The notes beneath the pieces were generated by a model. That model worked only from the letters and a program-made list of their open reading frames with translations. It did not search any database and was not told the DNA's origin. A stretch of 64,000 bases of DNA from positions 62,001-126,000 of the forward strand of contig NZ_JYOV01000002.1 in the NCBI RefSeq assembly GCF_000963255.1, written 5' to 3'. Shown here piece by piece: positions 44,055-53,610 of this stretch. The translations under genes were made by a program, and so were the position numbers. The stretch comes from Streptococcus infantis. Lineage in GTDB: Bacteria > Bacillota > Bacilli > Lactobacillales > Streptococcaceae. Within the stretch, counting starts at the first letter, position 1. Each line of letters opens with the position of its first letter.

Positions 44055-44083
44055 TTGCAATCGCAGGGGCTTTGTGTTATTCT
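44055..44083 (+). promoter_or_regulatory. Promoter of the S10-spc-alpha operon
   Basis: TTGCAA (44055-44060), 17 bases, TATTCT (44078-44083) with a TGT extension. It is the only good promoter seen before rpsJ. Confidence 0.75.
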
Positions 44084-44218
44084 ATTATGGTGCTGTAAAT
44101 TACAGCTTTAGCTTTGATGCAAGAGGTTGCGACACGCTCGGTTGCATTGCCACGCAACGCGCGTCGGTTTTCTTGTGGAGCTAGCCTATTATCTTAAATA
44201 GACGAAAAGGAGAAAAAG
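44084..44218 (+). promoter_or_regulatory. Structured leader of the S10 operon
   Basis: About 130 bases of leader. GCTGT-AAATT-ACAGC (44092-44106) is a first hairpin. Then GTTGCG (44126-44131) can pair with CGCAAC (44153-44158), and TTGCA repeats offer a competing pairing with GATGCAA. AGGAG follows before rpsJ. S10 operons are often autoregulated through the leader; a specific protein ligand cannot be named from sequence. Confidence 0.5.
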
Positions 44219-44527
44219 ATGGCAAACAAAAAAATCCGTATCCGTTTGAAAGCTTACGAACACCGTACGCTTGACACAGCGGCTGCAAAAATCGTAGAAT
44301 CAGCTACTCGTACAGGTGCACAAGTTGCGGGTCCAATCCCACTTCCAACTGAGCGTAGCCTCTACACAATCATTCGTGCGACTCACAAATACAAAGACTC
44401 TCGCGAACAATTTGAAATGCGTACACACAAACGTTTGATCGATATCGTTAACCCAACTCAAAAAACAGTTGACGCTTTGATGAAATTGGATCTTCCAAGT
44501 GGTGTAAACGTAGAAATCAAACTTTAA
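44219..44527 (+). CDS. rpsJ: 30S ribosomal protein S10
   Basis: 102 residues, the usual length. [20 protein letters not shown] and [14 protein letters not shown] are the conserved S10 blocks. S10 sits in the head of the 30S subunit and also joins NusB in antitermination. AAAGGAG precedes the ATG. First gene of the long ribosomal operon, 82 bases before rplC. Confidence 0.98.
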
Positions 44528-44609
44528 TTTAAAGCTTGATAACTTGAGCATAAAAAACGCTCGTTAAAAACTTTTTGAATAAAAAATATAGAAAAGGAAC
44601 TATTTTCTC

Positions 44610-45236
44610 ATGACAAAAGGAATCTTAGGGAAAAAAGTGGGAATGACTCAAATCTTCACTGAAGCTGGCGAATTGATCCCTGTAACAGTTATTGAAGCAA
44701 CTCCAAACGTTGTTCTTCAAGTTAAAACTGTTGAAACAGACGGATACAACGCTATCCAAGTTGGTTTCGATGACAAACGCGAAGTATTGAGCAACAAACC
44801 TGCTAAAGGACATGTAGCAAAAGCTAACACGGCTCCTAAGCGCTTCATTCGTGAATTCAAAAACGTTGAAGGCTTGGAAGTTGGTGCTGAAATCACAGTT
44901 GAAACTTTCGCAGCTGGAGATGTTGTTGACGTAACTGGTACTTCTAAAGGTAAAGGTTTCCAAGGTGTTATCAAACGCCACGGACAATCACGTGGACCTA
45001 TGGCTCACGGTTCTCGTTACCACCGTCGTCCAGGTTCTATGGGACCTGTTGCACCTAACCGCGTATTCAAAGGTAAAAACCTTGCAGGACGTATGGGTGG
45101 CGACCGTGTAACAATTCAAAACCTTGAAGTTGTACAAGTTGTTCCAGAAAAGAACGTTATCCTTATCAAAGGTAACGTACCAGGTGCTAAGAAATCTCTT
45201 ATCACTATCAAATCAGCAGTTAAAGCTGGTAAATAA
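44610..45236 (+). CDS. rplC: 50S ribosomal protein L3
   Basis: 208 residues. [16 protein letters not shown] is the L3 start, and [20 protein letters not shown] the loop that reaches toward the peptidyl transferase centre. L3 is an early-assembling 50S protein. The 82-base gap before it carries a weak GAGC/GCTC stem. rplD follows after 24 bases. Confidence 0.98.
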
Positions 45237-45260
45237 TAAGGAAAGGGGAATACAGTCAAA

Positions 45261-45884
45261 ATGGCAAATGTAACATTATTCGACCAAACTGGTAAACAAG
45301 CGGGCGAAGTTGTTCTTAACGATGCAATCTTTGGTATCGAACCAAACCAATCTGTTGTGTTTGATGTCATCATCAGCCAACGTGCTAGCCTTCGTCAAGG
45401 AACTCACGCTGTTAAAAACCGTTCAGCCGTTTCAGGTGGCGGACGCAAACCATGGCGTCAAAAAGGAACTGGACGTGCTCGTCAAGGTTCTATCCGCTCT
45501 CCACAATGGCGTGGTGGTGGAATCGTCTTCGGACCAACTCCACGTAGCTATGCGTACAAACTTCCTCAAAAAGTTCGTCGCCTTGCACTAAAATCTGTTT
45601 ACTCAGAAAAAGTTGCTGAAAACAAATTTGTAGCCGTTGATTCTCTTGAATTTACAGCTCCAAAAACTGCTGAATTTGCAAAAGTTCTTGCAGCTTTGAG
45701 CATCGATTCTAAAGTCCTTGTTATTCTTGAAGAAGGAAACGAATTCGCAGCTCTTTCAGCTCGTAACCTTCCAAACGTGAAAGTTGCGACTGCTACAACT
45801 GCAAGTGTTCTTGACATCGCAAATAGTGACAAACTTCTTGTTACTCAAGCAGCTATCTCTAAAATCGAGGAGGTTCTTGCATAA
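45261..45884 (+). CDS. rplD: 50S ribosomal protein L4
   Basis: 207 residues. The extended loop [19 protein letters not shown] lines the exit tunnel; changes at this loop are known to give macrolide resistance, and none of the known tunnel-tip residues looks altered here. The stop overlaps the rplW start (TAATG). Confidence 0.98.
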
Positions 45885-46180
45885 TGAATTTGTATGATGT
45901 TATCAAAAAACCTGTCATCACTGAAAGCTCAATGGCTCAACTTGAAGCAGGCAAATATGTATTTGAAGTTGACACTCGTGCGCACAAACTTTTGATCAAG
46001 CAAGCTGTTGAAGCTGCTTTCGAAGGTGTTAAAGTTGCAAATGTTAACACAATCAACGTAAAACCTAAAGCTAAACGTGTTGGACGTTACACTGGTTTTA
46101 CTAACAAAACTAAAAAAGCAATCATCACACTTACAGCTGATTCAAAAGCAATCGAGTTGTTTGCTGCTGAAGCTGAATAA
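45884..46180 (+). CDS. rplW: 50S ribosomal protein L23
   Basis: 98 residues. [20 protein letters not shown] is typical of L23, which lies at the tunnel exit and binds trigger factor and SRP. Start and rplD stop share one base, so translation is coupled. Confidence 0.98.
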
Positions 46181-46197
46181 TCTAAGGAGGAAATATC

Positions 46198-47031
46198 GTG
46201 GGAATTCGTGTTTATAAACCAACAACAAACGGTCGCCGTAATATGACTTCTTTGGATTTCGCTGAAATCACAACAAGCACACCTGAAAAAACTTTGCTTG
46301 TTGCTTTGAAGAACAAGGCTGGTCGTAACAACAACGGTCGTATCACAGTTCGTCACCAAGGTGGTGGACACAAACGTTTCTACCGTTTGGTTGACTTTAA
46401 ACGTAACAAAGATAACGTTGAAGCAGTTGTTAAAACTATCGAGTACGATCCAAACCGTTCTGCAAACATCGCTCTTGTACACTACACTGACGGTGTGAAA
46501 GCATACATCATCGCTCCAAAAGGTCTTGAAGTTGGTCAACGTATCGTTTCAGGTCCTGAAGCAGATATCAAAGTAGGTAACGCTCTTCCACTTGCTAACA
46601 TCCCAGTTGGTACTTTGGTCCACAACATTGAGTTGAAACCAGGTCGTGGTGGTGAATTGGTTCGTGCTGCTGGAGCTTCTGCTCAAGTATTGGGACAAGA
46701 AGGTAAATACGTTCTTGTTCGTCTTCAATCAGGCGAAGTTCGTATGATTCTTGGAACTTGTCGTGCTACAGTTGGTGTTGTCGGAAACGAACAACATGGA
46801 CTTGTAAACCTTGGTAAAGCAGGACGTAGCCGTTGGAAAGGTATCCGCCCAACAGTTCGTGGTTCTGTAATGAACCCTAACGATCACCCACACGGTGGTG
46901 GTGAAGGTAAAGCACCAGTTGGTCGTAAAGCACCATCTACTCCATGGGGCAAACCTGCTCTTGGTCTTAAAACTCGTAACAAGAAAGCGAAATCTGACAA
47001 ACTTATCGTTCGTCGTCGCAACGAGAAATAA
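46198..47031 (+). CDS. rplB: 50S ribosomal protein L2
   Basis: 277 residues. [13 protein letters not shown]-type block appears as [20 protein letters not shown], the loop near the peptidyl transferase centre with its essential His. The start is GTG behind AAGGAGG; no ATG fits the family N-terminus ([14 protein letters not shown]). Confidence 0.98.
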   Translation: MGIRVYKPTTNGRRNMTSLDFAEITTSTPEKTLLVALKNKAGRNNNGRITVRHQGGGHKRFYRLVDFKRNKDNVEAVVKTIEYDPNRSANIALVHYTDGVKAYIIAPKGLEVGQRIVSGPEADIKVGNALPLANIPVGTLVHNIELKPGRGGELVRAAGASAQVLGQEGKYVLVRLQSGEVRMILGTCRATVGVVGNEQHGLVNLGKAGRSRWKGIRPTVRGSVMNPNDHPHGGGEGKAPVGRKAPSTPWGKPALGLKTRNKKAKSDKLIVRRRNEK

Positions 47032-47038
47032 TTTAAAA

Positions 47039-47104
47039 CTAGTCGCTTAAGCAACTAGGAAATTCCGCCAGCTCGGTAGCGCTCCTTGTGAGCGCAAGCC
47101 GCTG
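47039..47104 (+). other. Structured gap between rplB and rpsS
   Basis: CTAGT-C-GCTTAAGC-A-ACTAG (47039-47058) is a near-perfect palindrome. CAGC, GGT and GCGCTC (47069-47084) then pair with GAGCGC, GCC and GCTG (47090-47104) as a nested hairpin around CTTGT. There is no T-run, so it is not a terminator. Confidence 0.6.
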
Positions 47105-47135
47105 TGGTACAAAATTTAAAGGAGAAAATATAAAA

Positions 47136-47417
47136 ATGGGACGCAGTCTTAAAAAAGGACCTTTCGTCGATGAGCATTTGATGAAAAAAGTTGAAGCTCA
47201 AGCTAACGACGAAAAGAAAAAAGTTATCAAAACTTGGTCACGTCGTTCAACGATCTTCCCAAGTTTCATTGGTTACACAATCGCAGTTTATGATGGACGT
47301 AAACACGTACCTGTTTACATCCAAGAAGACATGGTAGGTCACAAACTTGGTGAATTTGCACCAACTCGTACTTACAAAGGTCACGCCGCAGACGACAAGA
47401 AGACACGTAGAAAATAA
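47136..47417 (+). CDS. rpsS: 30S ribosomal protein S19
   Basis: 93 residues with the standard start [19 protein letters not shown] chose ATG 47136 for that reason and for the AAAGGAG before it, although an open frame extends farther upstream. S19 contacts the 30S head and S13. A 104-base structured gap separates it from rplB. Confidence 0.98.
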
Positions 47418-47428
47418 GGAGAACATAA

Positions 47429-47773
47429 ATGGCAGAAATTACTTCAGCTAAAGCAATGGCTCGCACAGTACGTGTTTCACCTCGTAAATCACGTCTTGTT
47501 CTTGACAACATCCGTGGTAAAAGCGTAGCCGATGCAATCGCAATTTTGACATTCACTCCAAACAAAGCTGCTGAAATCATCTTGAAAGTTTTGAACTCAG
47601 CTGTAGCTAACGCTGAAAACAACTTTGGTTTGGATAAAGCTAACTTGGTAGTATCTGAAGCATTCGCAAACGAAGGACCAACTATGAAACGTTTCCGTCC
47701 ACGTGCGAAAGGTTCAGCTTCACCAATCAACAAACGTACAGCTCACATCACTGTAGCTGTTGCAGAAAAATAA
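47429..47773 (+). CDS. rplV: 50S ribosomal protein L22
   Basis: 114 residues. [20 protein letters not shown] is the globular part and [20 protein letters not shown] the tunnel hairpin where macrolide-resistance insertions occur; the hairpin looks of normal length. Confidence 0.98.
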   Translation: MAEITSAKAMARTVRVSPRKSRLVLDNIRGKSVADAIAILTFTPNKAAEIILKVLNSAVANAENNFGLDKANLVVSEAFANEGPTMKRFRPRAKGSASPINKRTAHITVAVAEK

Positions 47774-47785
47774 GGAGGTAAAATC

Positions 47786-48439
47786 GTGGGTCAAAAAGTA
47801 CATCCAATTGGTATGCGTGTCGGCATCATCCGTGATTGGGATGCCAAATGGTATGCTGAAAAAGAATACGCGGATTACCTTCATGAAGATCTTGCAATCC
47901 GTAAATTCGTTCAAAAAGAACTTGCTGACGCAGCTGTTTCAACTATTGAAATTGAACGCGCAGTAAACAAAGTTAACGTTTCACTTCACACTGCTAAACC
48001 AGGTATGGTTATCGGTAAAGGTGGTGCTAACGTTGATGCACTCCGTGCTAAACTTAACAAATTGACTGGAAAACAAGTACACATCAACATCATCGAAATC
48101 AAACAACCTGATTTGGATGCTCACCTTGTTGGTGAAGGAATTGCTCGTCAATTGGAGCAACGTGTTGCTTTCCGTCGTGCACAAAAACAAGCAATCCAAC
48201 GTGCTATGCGTGCTGGAGCTAAAGGAATCAAAACTCAAGTATCAGGTCGTTTGAACGGTGCAGATATCGCCCGTGCTGAGGGATACTCTGAAGGAACTGT
48301 TCCACTTCACACACTTCGTGCAGATATCGATTACGCTTGGGAAGAAGCAGACACTACATACGGTAAACTTGGTGTTAAAGTATGGATCTACCGTGGTGAA
48401 GTTCTTCCAGCTCGTAAAAACACTAAAGGAGGTAAATAA
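47786..48439 (+). CDS. rpsC: 30S ribosomal protein S3
   Basis: 217 residues with a GTG start behind AAGGAGG. KH motif [16 protein letters not shown] near residues 72-88 and [16 protein letters not shown]-like block ([18 protein letters not shown]). S3 lies at the mRNA entry site. Confidence 0.98.
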
Positions 48440-48442
48440 CCA

Positions 48443-48856
48443 ATGTTAGTACCTAAACGTGTTAAACACCGTCGTGAATTCCGTGGTAAAATGCGCGGTG
48501 AAGCTAAAGGTGGAAAAGAAGTAGCATTCGGTGAATACGGTCTTCAAGCTACAACTAGCCACTGGATCACTAACCGCCAAATCGAAGCTGCTCGTATCGC
48601 CATGACTCGTTACATGAAACGTGGTGGTAAAGTTTGGATTAAAATCTTCCCACACAAATCATACACAGCTAAAGCTATCGGGGTTCGTATGGGATCTGGT
48701 AAAGGGGCACCTGAAGGTTGGGTAGCACCAGTTAAACGTGGTAAAGTAATGTTTGAAGTTGCTGGTGTATCTGAAGAGATCGCTCGTGAAGCGCTTCGTC
48801 TTGCTAGCCACAAATTGCCAGTTAAATGTAAATTCGTAAAACGTGAAGCAGAATAA
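48443..48856 (+). CDS. rplP: 50S ribosomal protein L16
   Basis: 137 residues. [20 protein letters not shown] and [20 protein letters not shown] are the family blocks; L16 supports A-site tRNA. It begins 3 bases after rpsC. Confidence 0.98.
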   Translation: MLVPKRVKHRREFRGKMRGEAKGGKEVAFGEYGLQATTSHWITNRQIEAARIAMTRYMKRGGKVWIKIFPHKSYTAKAIGVRMGSGKGAPEGWVAPVKRGKVMFEVAGVSEEIAREALRLASHKLPVKCKFVKREAE

Positions 48857-48865
48857 GGAGAAGGC

Positions 48866-49072
48866 ATGAAACTTAATGAAGTAAAAGAATTTGTTAAAGA
48901 ACTTCGTGGTCTTTCTCAAGAAGAACTCGCGAAGCGCGAAAACGAATTGAAAAAAGAATTGTTTGAACTTCGTTTCCAAGCTGCTACTGGTCAATTAGAA
49001 CAAACAGCTCGCTTGAAAGAAGTTAAAAAACAAATCGCTCGTATCAAAACAGTTCAATCTGAAGCGAAATAA
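48866..49072 (+). CDS. rpmC: 50S ribosomal protein L29
   Basis: 68 residues of two helices: [20 protein letters not shown] and [21 protein letters not shown]29 lies near the tunnel exit beside L23. AAGGAG precedes the ATG, 9 bases after rplP. Confidence 0.98.
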
Positions 49073-49096
49073 TAGACTAGGGAAGGAGAAATTTCA

Positions 49097-49357
49097 ATGG
49101 AACGCAATAATCGTAAAGTTCTTGTTGGACGTGTTGTATCTGACAAAATGGACAAGACAATCACAGTTGTAGTTGAAACAAAACGTAACCACCCAGTCTA
49201 TGGTAAACGTATTAACTACTCTAAAAAATACAAAGCACATGATGAAAACAATGTTGCCAAAGAAGGCGATATCGTACGTATCATGGAAACTCGTCCGCTT
49301 TCAGCTACAAAACGTTTCCGTCTTGTAGAAGTCGTTGAAGAAGCGGTTATCATCTAA
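49097..49357 (+). CDS. rpsQ: 30S ribosomal protein S17
   Basis: 86 residues. [20 protein letters not shown] is the OB-fold start, and [20 protein letters not shown] follows. S17 is a primary 16S rRNA binder. AAGGAG lies before the ATG. Confidence 0.98.
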
Positions 49358-49382
49358 TCAAACCTGAAAGGAGAAAACTGAA

Positions 49383-49751
49383 ATGATTCAAACAGAAACT
49401 CGTTTGAAAGTCGCAGACAACAGCGGTGCACGCGAAATCTTGACTATCAAAGTTCTTGGTGGTTCTAAACGTAAATTTGCGAACATCGGTGATGTTATTG
49501 TGGCATCTGTAAAACAAGCTACTCCTGGTGGTGCGGTTAAAAAAGGTGACGTTGTTAAAGCAGTTATCGTTCGTACTAAATCAGGTGCTCGTCGTGCTGA
49601 TGGTTCATACATCAAATTTGACGAAAACGCAGCAGTTATTATCCGTGAAGATAAAACTCCTCGCGGAACACGTATCTTTGGCCCAGTTGCACGTGAATTG
49701 CGTGAAGGTGGCTTCATGAAGATCGTGTCACTTGCTCCAGAAGTACTTTAA
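49383..49751 (+). CDS. rplN: 50S ribosomal protein L14
   Basis: 122 residues starting [18 protein letters not shown], with the signature [19 protein letters not shown]14 contributes to the intersubunit bridge and the RsfS binding site. First gene of the spc section; 83 bases to rplX hold two small hairpins. Confidence 0.98.
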   Translation: MIQTETRLKVADNSGAREILTIKVLGGSKRKFANIGDVIVASVKQATPGGAVKKGDVVKAVIVRTKSGARRADGSYIKFDENAAVIIREDKTPRGTRIFGPVARELREGGFMKIVSLAPEVL

Positions 49752-49783
49752 TTTTCACAGAGCAAAAACAAACAAACACAGTC

Positions 49784-49812
49784 CCCTGGCTTAGCCAGGG
49801 TGCCCATTGGGC
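49784..49812 (+). other. Two GC-rich hairpins between rplN and rplX
   Basis: CCCTGGC-TTA-GCCAGGG (49784-49800) and GCCC-ATT-GGGC (49802-49812) stand side by side. No T-run follows, so transcription should continue; message protection or processing is more likely. Confidence 0.65.
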
Positions 49813-49834
49813 GTAAGAATAAAAGGAGAAAAAA

Positions 49835-50140
49835 ATGTTTGTAAAAAAAGGCGACAAAGTTCGCGTAATCGCTGGTAAAGATAAGGGAACAGAAGCTGTT
49901 GTCCTTACTGCCCTTCCAAAAGTAAACAAAGTTATCGTTGAAGGTGTTAACATCGTTAAGAAACACCAACGTCCAACTAACGAACTTCCTCAAGGTGGTA
50001 TCATCGAGAAGGAAGCAGCTATACACGTATCAAACGTTCAAGTTTTGGACAAAAATGGTGTAGCTGGTCGTGTTGGTTACAAATTTGTAGACGGTAAAAA
50101 AGTTCGCTACAACAAAAAATCAGGCGAAGTGCTTGATTAA
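49835..50140 (+). CDS. rplX: 50S ribosomal protein L24
   Basis: 101 residues. [20 protein letters not shown] is the KOW motif that starts L24, an assembly-initiating 50S protein. AAAAGGAG precedes the ATG, after the two hairpins at 49784-49812. Confidence 0.98.
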
Positions 50141-50163
50141 TCACGAAGGAAAGGAGAAGTATA

Positions 50164-50706
50164 ATGGCAAATCGTTTAAAAGAAAAATATCTTAATGAAG
50201 TAGTTCCTGCTTTGACAGAACAATTCAACTACTCATCAGTGATGGCTGTGCCTAAAGTAGATAAGATCGTTTTGAACATGGGTGTTGGTGAAGCTGTATC
50301 AAACGCTAAAAGCCTTGAAAAAGCTGCTGAAGAATTGGCGCTTATCTCAGGTCAAAAACCACTTATCACTAAAGCTAAAAAATCAATCGCCGGCTTCCGT
50401 CTTCGTGAAGGTGTTGCGATCGGTGCAAAAGTTACCCTTCGTGGTGAACGTATGTACGAATTCTTGGATAAATTGGTTTCAGTTTCACTTCCACGTGTGC
50501 GTGACTTCCATGGTGTTCCAACAAAATCATTTGATGGACGCGGGAACTACACACTTGGTGTGAAAGAACAATTGATCTTCCCAGAAATCAACTTTGATGA
50601 CGTTGACAAAACTCGTGGTCTTGACATCGTTATCGTAACTACTGCTAACACTGACGAAGAGTCACGTGCATTGCTTACAGGCCTTGGAATGCCTTTTGCA
50701 AAATAA
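50164..50706 (+). CDS. rplE: 50S ribosomal protein L5
   Basis: 180 residues. [20 protein letters not shown] and [19 protein letters not shown] are conserved; L5 binds 5S rRNA in the central protuberance. rpsN follows after 17 bases. Confidence 0.98.
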   Translation: MANRLKEKYLNEVVPALTEQFNYSSVMAVPKVDKIVLNMGVGEAVSNAKSLEKAAEELALISGQKPLITKAKKSIAGFRLREGVAIGAKVTLRGERMYEFLDKLVSVSLPRVRDFHGVPTKSFDGRGNYTLGVKEQLIFPEINFDDVDKTRGLDIVIVTTANTDEESRALLTGLGMPFAK

Positions 50707-50723
50707 TATAGGAGGTATAACTA

Positions 50724-50909
50724 ATGGCTAAAAAATCTATGATTGCTAAGAACAAACGCCCAGCGAAGTTCTCTACTCAAGCATACACTCGCTGTGAACG
50801 TTGTGGACGTCCACACTCAGTTTACCGCAAGTTTAAACTTTGCCGTGTTTGCTTCCGTGAATTGGCATATAAAGGTCAAATCCCTGGTGTAACAAAAGCA
50901 TCTTGGTAA
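50724..50909 (+). CDS. rpsN: 30S ribosomal protein S14, zinc-binding type
   Basis: 61 residues, the short Z type. [20 protein letters not shown] shows the CxxC pairs that hold zinc. A second, zinc-free S14 is often encoded elsewhere for zinc starvation; it is not in this window. AGGAGG precedes the ATG. Confidence 0.98.
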   Translation: MAKKSMIAKNKRPAKFSTQAYTRCERCGRPHSVYRKFKLCRVCFRELAYKGQIPGVTKASW

Positions 50910-50922
50910 TTTAAGATATCAA

Positions 50923-51176
50923 GGGCGTCAAAACTCCAAGTGAAAATAGGAAACTTGACGAAGAAACTTTAGTTTCTAGAAAAGTTTATCTTTTTCACAC
51001 AGAGTTTAGCCCGGGTTCAGTTGGGCTTGCCAATTTGAACACGAGCTACAGCTTTGGCAAAAAAGATCAATTTGCTTTGGAGCATCGCTCCTGCATCAAA
51101 TTGCCTATTTTTGCTCTTGCTGTTACGCTCTTTGTATCATGTATTAACTAGCAAGTGCAACTTGCAAACTACTAGT
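50923..51176 (+). other. Three stacked hairpins in the rpsN-rpsH gap
   Basis: The 284-base gap is almost wholly self-complementary. Hairpin 1 (50923-51012): GGGC, AAAACTC, GTGAAAA, AAACTT and AGAAAC pair in order with GTTTCT, AAGTTT, TTTTCAC, GAGTTT and GCCC. Hairpin 2 (51043-51130): GAGC, ACAGC, GCAAAAA, CAATTTG and GGAG pair with CTCC, CAAATTG, TTTTTGC, GCTGT and GCTC around CATCG. Hairpin 3: ACTA-GCAAG-TGCAA-CTTGC with TAGT (51147-51176), just before the rpsH ribosome binding site. No T-runs and no open frame. Confidence 0.75.
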
Positions 51177-51193
51177 AAGAGGAGAAAAATAAA

Positions 51194-51592
51194 ATGGTTA
51201 TGACTGACCCAATCGCAGACTTCCTAACTCGTATTCGTAACGCTAACCAAGCAAAACACGAAGTACTTGAAGTACCTGCATCAAACATCAAAAAAGGGAT
51301 TGCTGAAATCCTTAAACGCGAAGGTTTTGTTAAGAACGTAGAAATCATCGAAGATGACAAACAAGGCATCATCCGTGTATTCCTTAAATACGGACCAAAC
51401 GGTGAAAAAGTTATCACAAACTTGAAACGTGTTTCTAAACCAGGACTTCGTGTCTACAAAAAACGTGAAGACCTTCCAAAAGTACTTAACGGTCTTGGAA
51501 TTGCTATCCTTTCAACTTCTGAAGGTTTGCTTACTGATAAAGAAGCACGCCAAAAGAACGTTGGTGGAGAAGTTATCGCTTACGTTTGGTAA
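51194..51592 (+). CDS. rpsH: 30S ribosomal protein S8
   Basis: 132 residues starting [20 protein letters not shown] and ending [20 protein letters not shown] plus VW. S8 binds helix 21 of 16S rRNA and in other bacteria represses the spc genes by binding mRNA. It is flanked on both sides by unusually long structured gaps, unlike its neighbours. Confidence 0.98.
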   Translation: MVMTDPIADFLTRIRNANQAKHEVLEVPASNIKKGIAEILKREGFVKNVEIIEDDKQGIIRVFLKYGPNGEKVITNLKRVSKPGLRVYKKREDLPKVLNGLGIAILSTSEGLLTDKEARQKNVGGEVIAYVW

Positions 51593-51753
51593 TATTTAGC
51601 TCCCAATTTCTTTGTGACTCGTCGTTATCGTCTCTTGCCTAACCCAAAGTTATGCCTGCGAGACGATGCCTAGATTCACTTTGAAATTGAAACCTAAATA
51701 TTCCTTTAAATCGAGAAATCGATTTAACCCCGTGAAAACTGGCCGACAAGGCC
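51591..51753 (+). other. Long nested hairpin in the rpsH-rplF gap
   Basis: AATATTTAG (51591-51599) pairs with CTAAATATT (51694-51702), CAATTTC (51604-51610) with GAAATTG (51683-51689), GTGA (51614-51617) with TCAC (51676-51679), ATCGTCTC (51627-51634) with GAGACGAT (51660-51667), and TAAC (51640) with GTTA (51649). The outer arm includes the end of the rpsH stop. Then TTAAATCGA-GAAA-TCGATTTAA (51706-51727) and GGCC-GACAA-GGCC (51741-51753) follow. No terminator T-run. Confidence 0.75.
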
Positions 51754-51779
51754 TGACAATTTAACAGGAGAATAAAAAC

Positions 51780-52316
51780 ATGTCACGTATTGGTAATAAA
51801 GTTATCGTGTTGCCTGCTGGTGTTGAAATCACTAACAATGACAACGTTGTAACTGTAAAAGGACCTAAAGGAGAACTTACTCGTGAGTTCTCAAAAGATA
51901 TTGAAATTCGTGTGGAAGGTACTGAAGTAACTCTTCACCGTCCAAACGATTCAAAAGAAATGAAAACTATCCACGGAACTACTCGTGCTCTTTTGAACAA
52001 CATGGTTATTGGTGTATCAGAAGGATTCAAGAAACAACTTGAAATGCGTGGGGTTGGTTACCGTGCACAACTTCAAGGATCAAAACTTGTTTTGGCTGTT
52101 GGTAAATCACATCCAGACGAAGTTGAAGCTCCAGAAGGAATTACTTTTGAACTTCCAAACCCAACAACAATCGTTGTTAGCGGAATTTCAAAAGAAGTAG
52201 TTGGTCAAACAGCTGCTTACGTACGTAGCCTTCGTTCACCAGAACCATACAAAGGTAAAGGTATCCGTTACGTTGGCGAATATGTTCGTCTTAAAGAAGG
52301 TAAAACAGGTAAATAA
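51780..52316 (+). CDS. rplF: 50S ribosomal protein L6
   Basis: 178 residues. [17 protein letters not shown] and the C-terminal [20 protein letters not shown] are standard. L6 lies near the factor-binding site. ACAGGAG precedes the ATG after a 187-base structured gap. Confidence 0.98.
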   Translation: MSRIGNKVIVLPAGVEITNNDNVVTVKGPKGELTREFSKDIEIRVEGTEVTLHRPNDSKEMKTIHGTTRALLNNMVIGVSEGFKKQLEMRGVGYRAQLQGSKLVLAVGKSHPDEVEAPEGITFELPNPTTIVVSGISKEVVGQTAAYVRSLRSPEPYKGKGIRYVGEYVRLKEGKTGK

Positions 52317-52399
52317 TATTGAGTGGTTGATTTTCAGCCACCAATATCATTTCCAACTTTGTGCATAGCACACGATTTAAAACTAAAGAGGTGAAAACT

Positions 52400-52756
52400 G
52401 TGATTTCTAAACCAGATAAAAACAAACTCCGCCAAAAACGCCACCGTCGCGTTCGCGGAAAACTCTCTGGAACTGCTGATCGCCCACGTTTGAACGTATT
52501 CCGTTCTAATACAGGCATCTACGCTCAAGTTATTGATGACGTAGCGGGTGTAACGCTCGCAAGTGCTTCAACTCTTGACAAAGAAGTTTCAAAAGGAACA
52601 AAAACTGAACAAGCCGTTGCTGTCGGTAAACTCGTTGCAGAACGTGCAAACGCTAAAGGTATTTCAGAAGTGGTGTTCGACCGCGGTGGATATCTATATC
52701 ACGGACGTGTGAAAGCTTTGGCTGATGCAGCTCGTGAAAACGGATTGAAATTCTAA
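52400..52756 (+). CDS. rplR: 50S ribosomal protein L18
   Basis: 118 residues with the usual start [21 protein letters not shown] chose the GTG at 52400 because AGAGGTGA precedes it and the family begins here; the open frame extends to 52361 but without a site. L18 binds 5S rRNA. Confidence 0.96.
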
Positions 52757-52773
52757 TAGGAGGACACTAGAAA

Positions 52774-53268
52774 ATGGCATTTAAAGACAATGCAGTTGAA
52801 TTAGAAGAACGCGTAGTTGCTGTTAACCGTGTTACTAAAGTTGTTAAAGGTGGACGTCGTCTTCGTTTTGCAGCTCTTGTAGTCGTTGGTGACCACAACG
52901 GTCGCGTAGGATTTGGTACTGGTAAAGCTCAAGAAGTTCCAGAAGCAATCCGCAAAGCAGTAGAAGATGCTAAGAAAAACTTGATCGAAGTTCCTATGGT
53001 TGGAACAACAATCCCACACGAAGTTATTTCAGAATTCGGTGGAGCTAAAGTATTGTTGAAACCAGCTGTAGAAGGTTCTGGAGTTGCCGCTGGTGGTGCT
53101 GTTCGTGCCGTTATCGAGTTGGCAGGTGTGGCTGATGTTACATCTAAATCTCTTGGCTCAAATACTCCAATCAACATTGTTCGCGCAACTGTTGAAGGTT
53201 TGAAACAATTGAAACGCGCTGAAGAAGTTGCTGCCCTTCGTGGTATTTCAGTTTCTGATTTGGCATAA
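52774..53268 (+). CDS. rpsE: 30S ribosomal protein S5
   Basis: 164 residues. [20 protein letters not shown] and [20 protein letters not shown] are the S5 blocks at the decoding side; the protein affects accuracy. AGGAGG precedes the ATG, 17 bases after rplR. Confidence 0.98.
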   Translation: MAFKDNAVELEERVVAVNRVTKVVKGGRRLRFAALVVVGDHNGRVGFGTGKAQEVPEAIRKAVEDAKKNLIEVPMVGTTIPHEVISEFGGAKVLLKPAVEGSGVAAGGAVRAVIELAGVADVTSKSLGSNTPINIVRATVEGLKQLKRAEEVAALRGISVSDLA

Positions 53269-53281
53269 GAAAGGGGATAAA

Positions 53282-53464
53282 ATGGCTCAAATTAAAATTA
53301 CTTTGACTAAGTCTCCAATCGGACGCATTCCATCACAACGTAAAACTGTTGTAGCACTTGGACTTGGCAAATTGAACAGCTCTGTTATTAAAGAAGATAA
53401 CCCAGCAGTACGTGGTATGATTACTGCAGTATCTCACTTGGTAACAGTTGAAGAAGTAAACTAA
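53282..53464 (+). CDS. rpmD: 50S ribosomal protein L30
   Basis: 60 residues, [20 protein letters not shown], the normal short bacterial form. I chose ATG 53282 behind AAAGGGGA; the frame is open into rpsE but the family starts here. Confidence 0.97.
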   Translation: MAQIKITLTKSPIGRIPSQRKTVVALGLGKLNSSVIKEDNPAVRGMITAVSHLVTVEEVN

Positions 53465-53469
53465 TTAAA

Positions 53470-53574
53470 TTTTAGGGGATGTGCAGTATACCATCCCCTA
53501 AAACTAGATATAGTCATCTTTGATGACAAACGTATAGGCGAGTTGATAGGAGAGACAACCTTTTCTCTCTTATC
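53470..53574 (+). other. Three hairpins in the rpmD-rplO gap
   Basis: TTTTAGGGGATG (53470-53481) pairs perfectly with CATCCCCTAAAA (53492-53503). GTCATC-TTT-GATGAC lies at 53513-53527. GATAGGAGAG (53545-53554) pairs with CTCTCTTATC (53565-53574). The first resembles a terminator stem but is followed by CTAGATATAG and not T's, and rplO lacks its own clear promoter. Confidence 0.7.
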
Positions 53575-53610
53575 GGCGCTAGCATTTTACAAAAGAGGAG
53601 AAAATATATA

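Noticed and set aside
46087-46539. 150-codon minus-strand frame across rplW and rplB
   Set aside because: It overlaps two essential ribosomal genes and has low-complexity Val/Thr/Ser content, as antisense frames of ribosomal genes often do.
53470-53503. Intrinsic terminator after rpmD
   Set aside because: The stem is perfect but is followed by CTAGATATAG and not by a T-run, and rplO has no visible promoter of its own.
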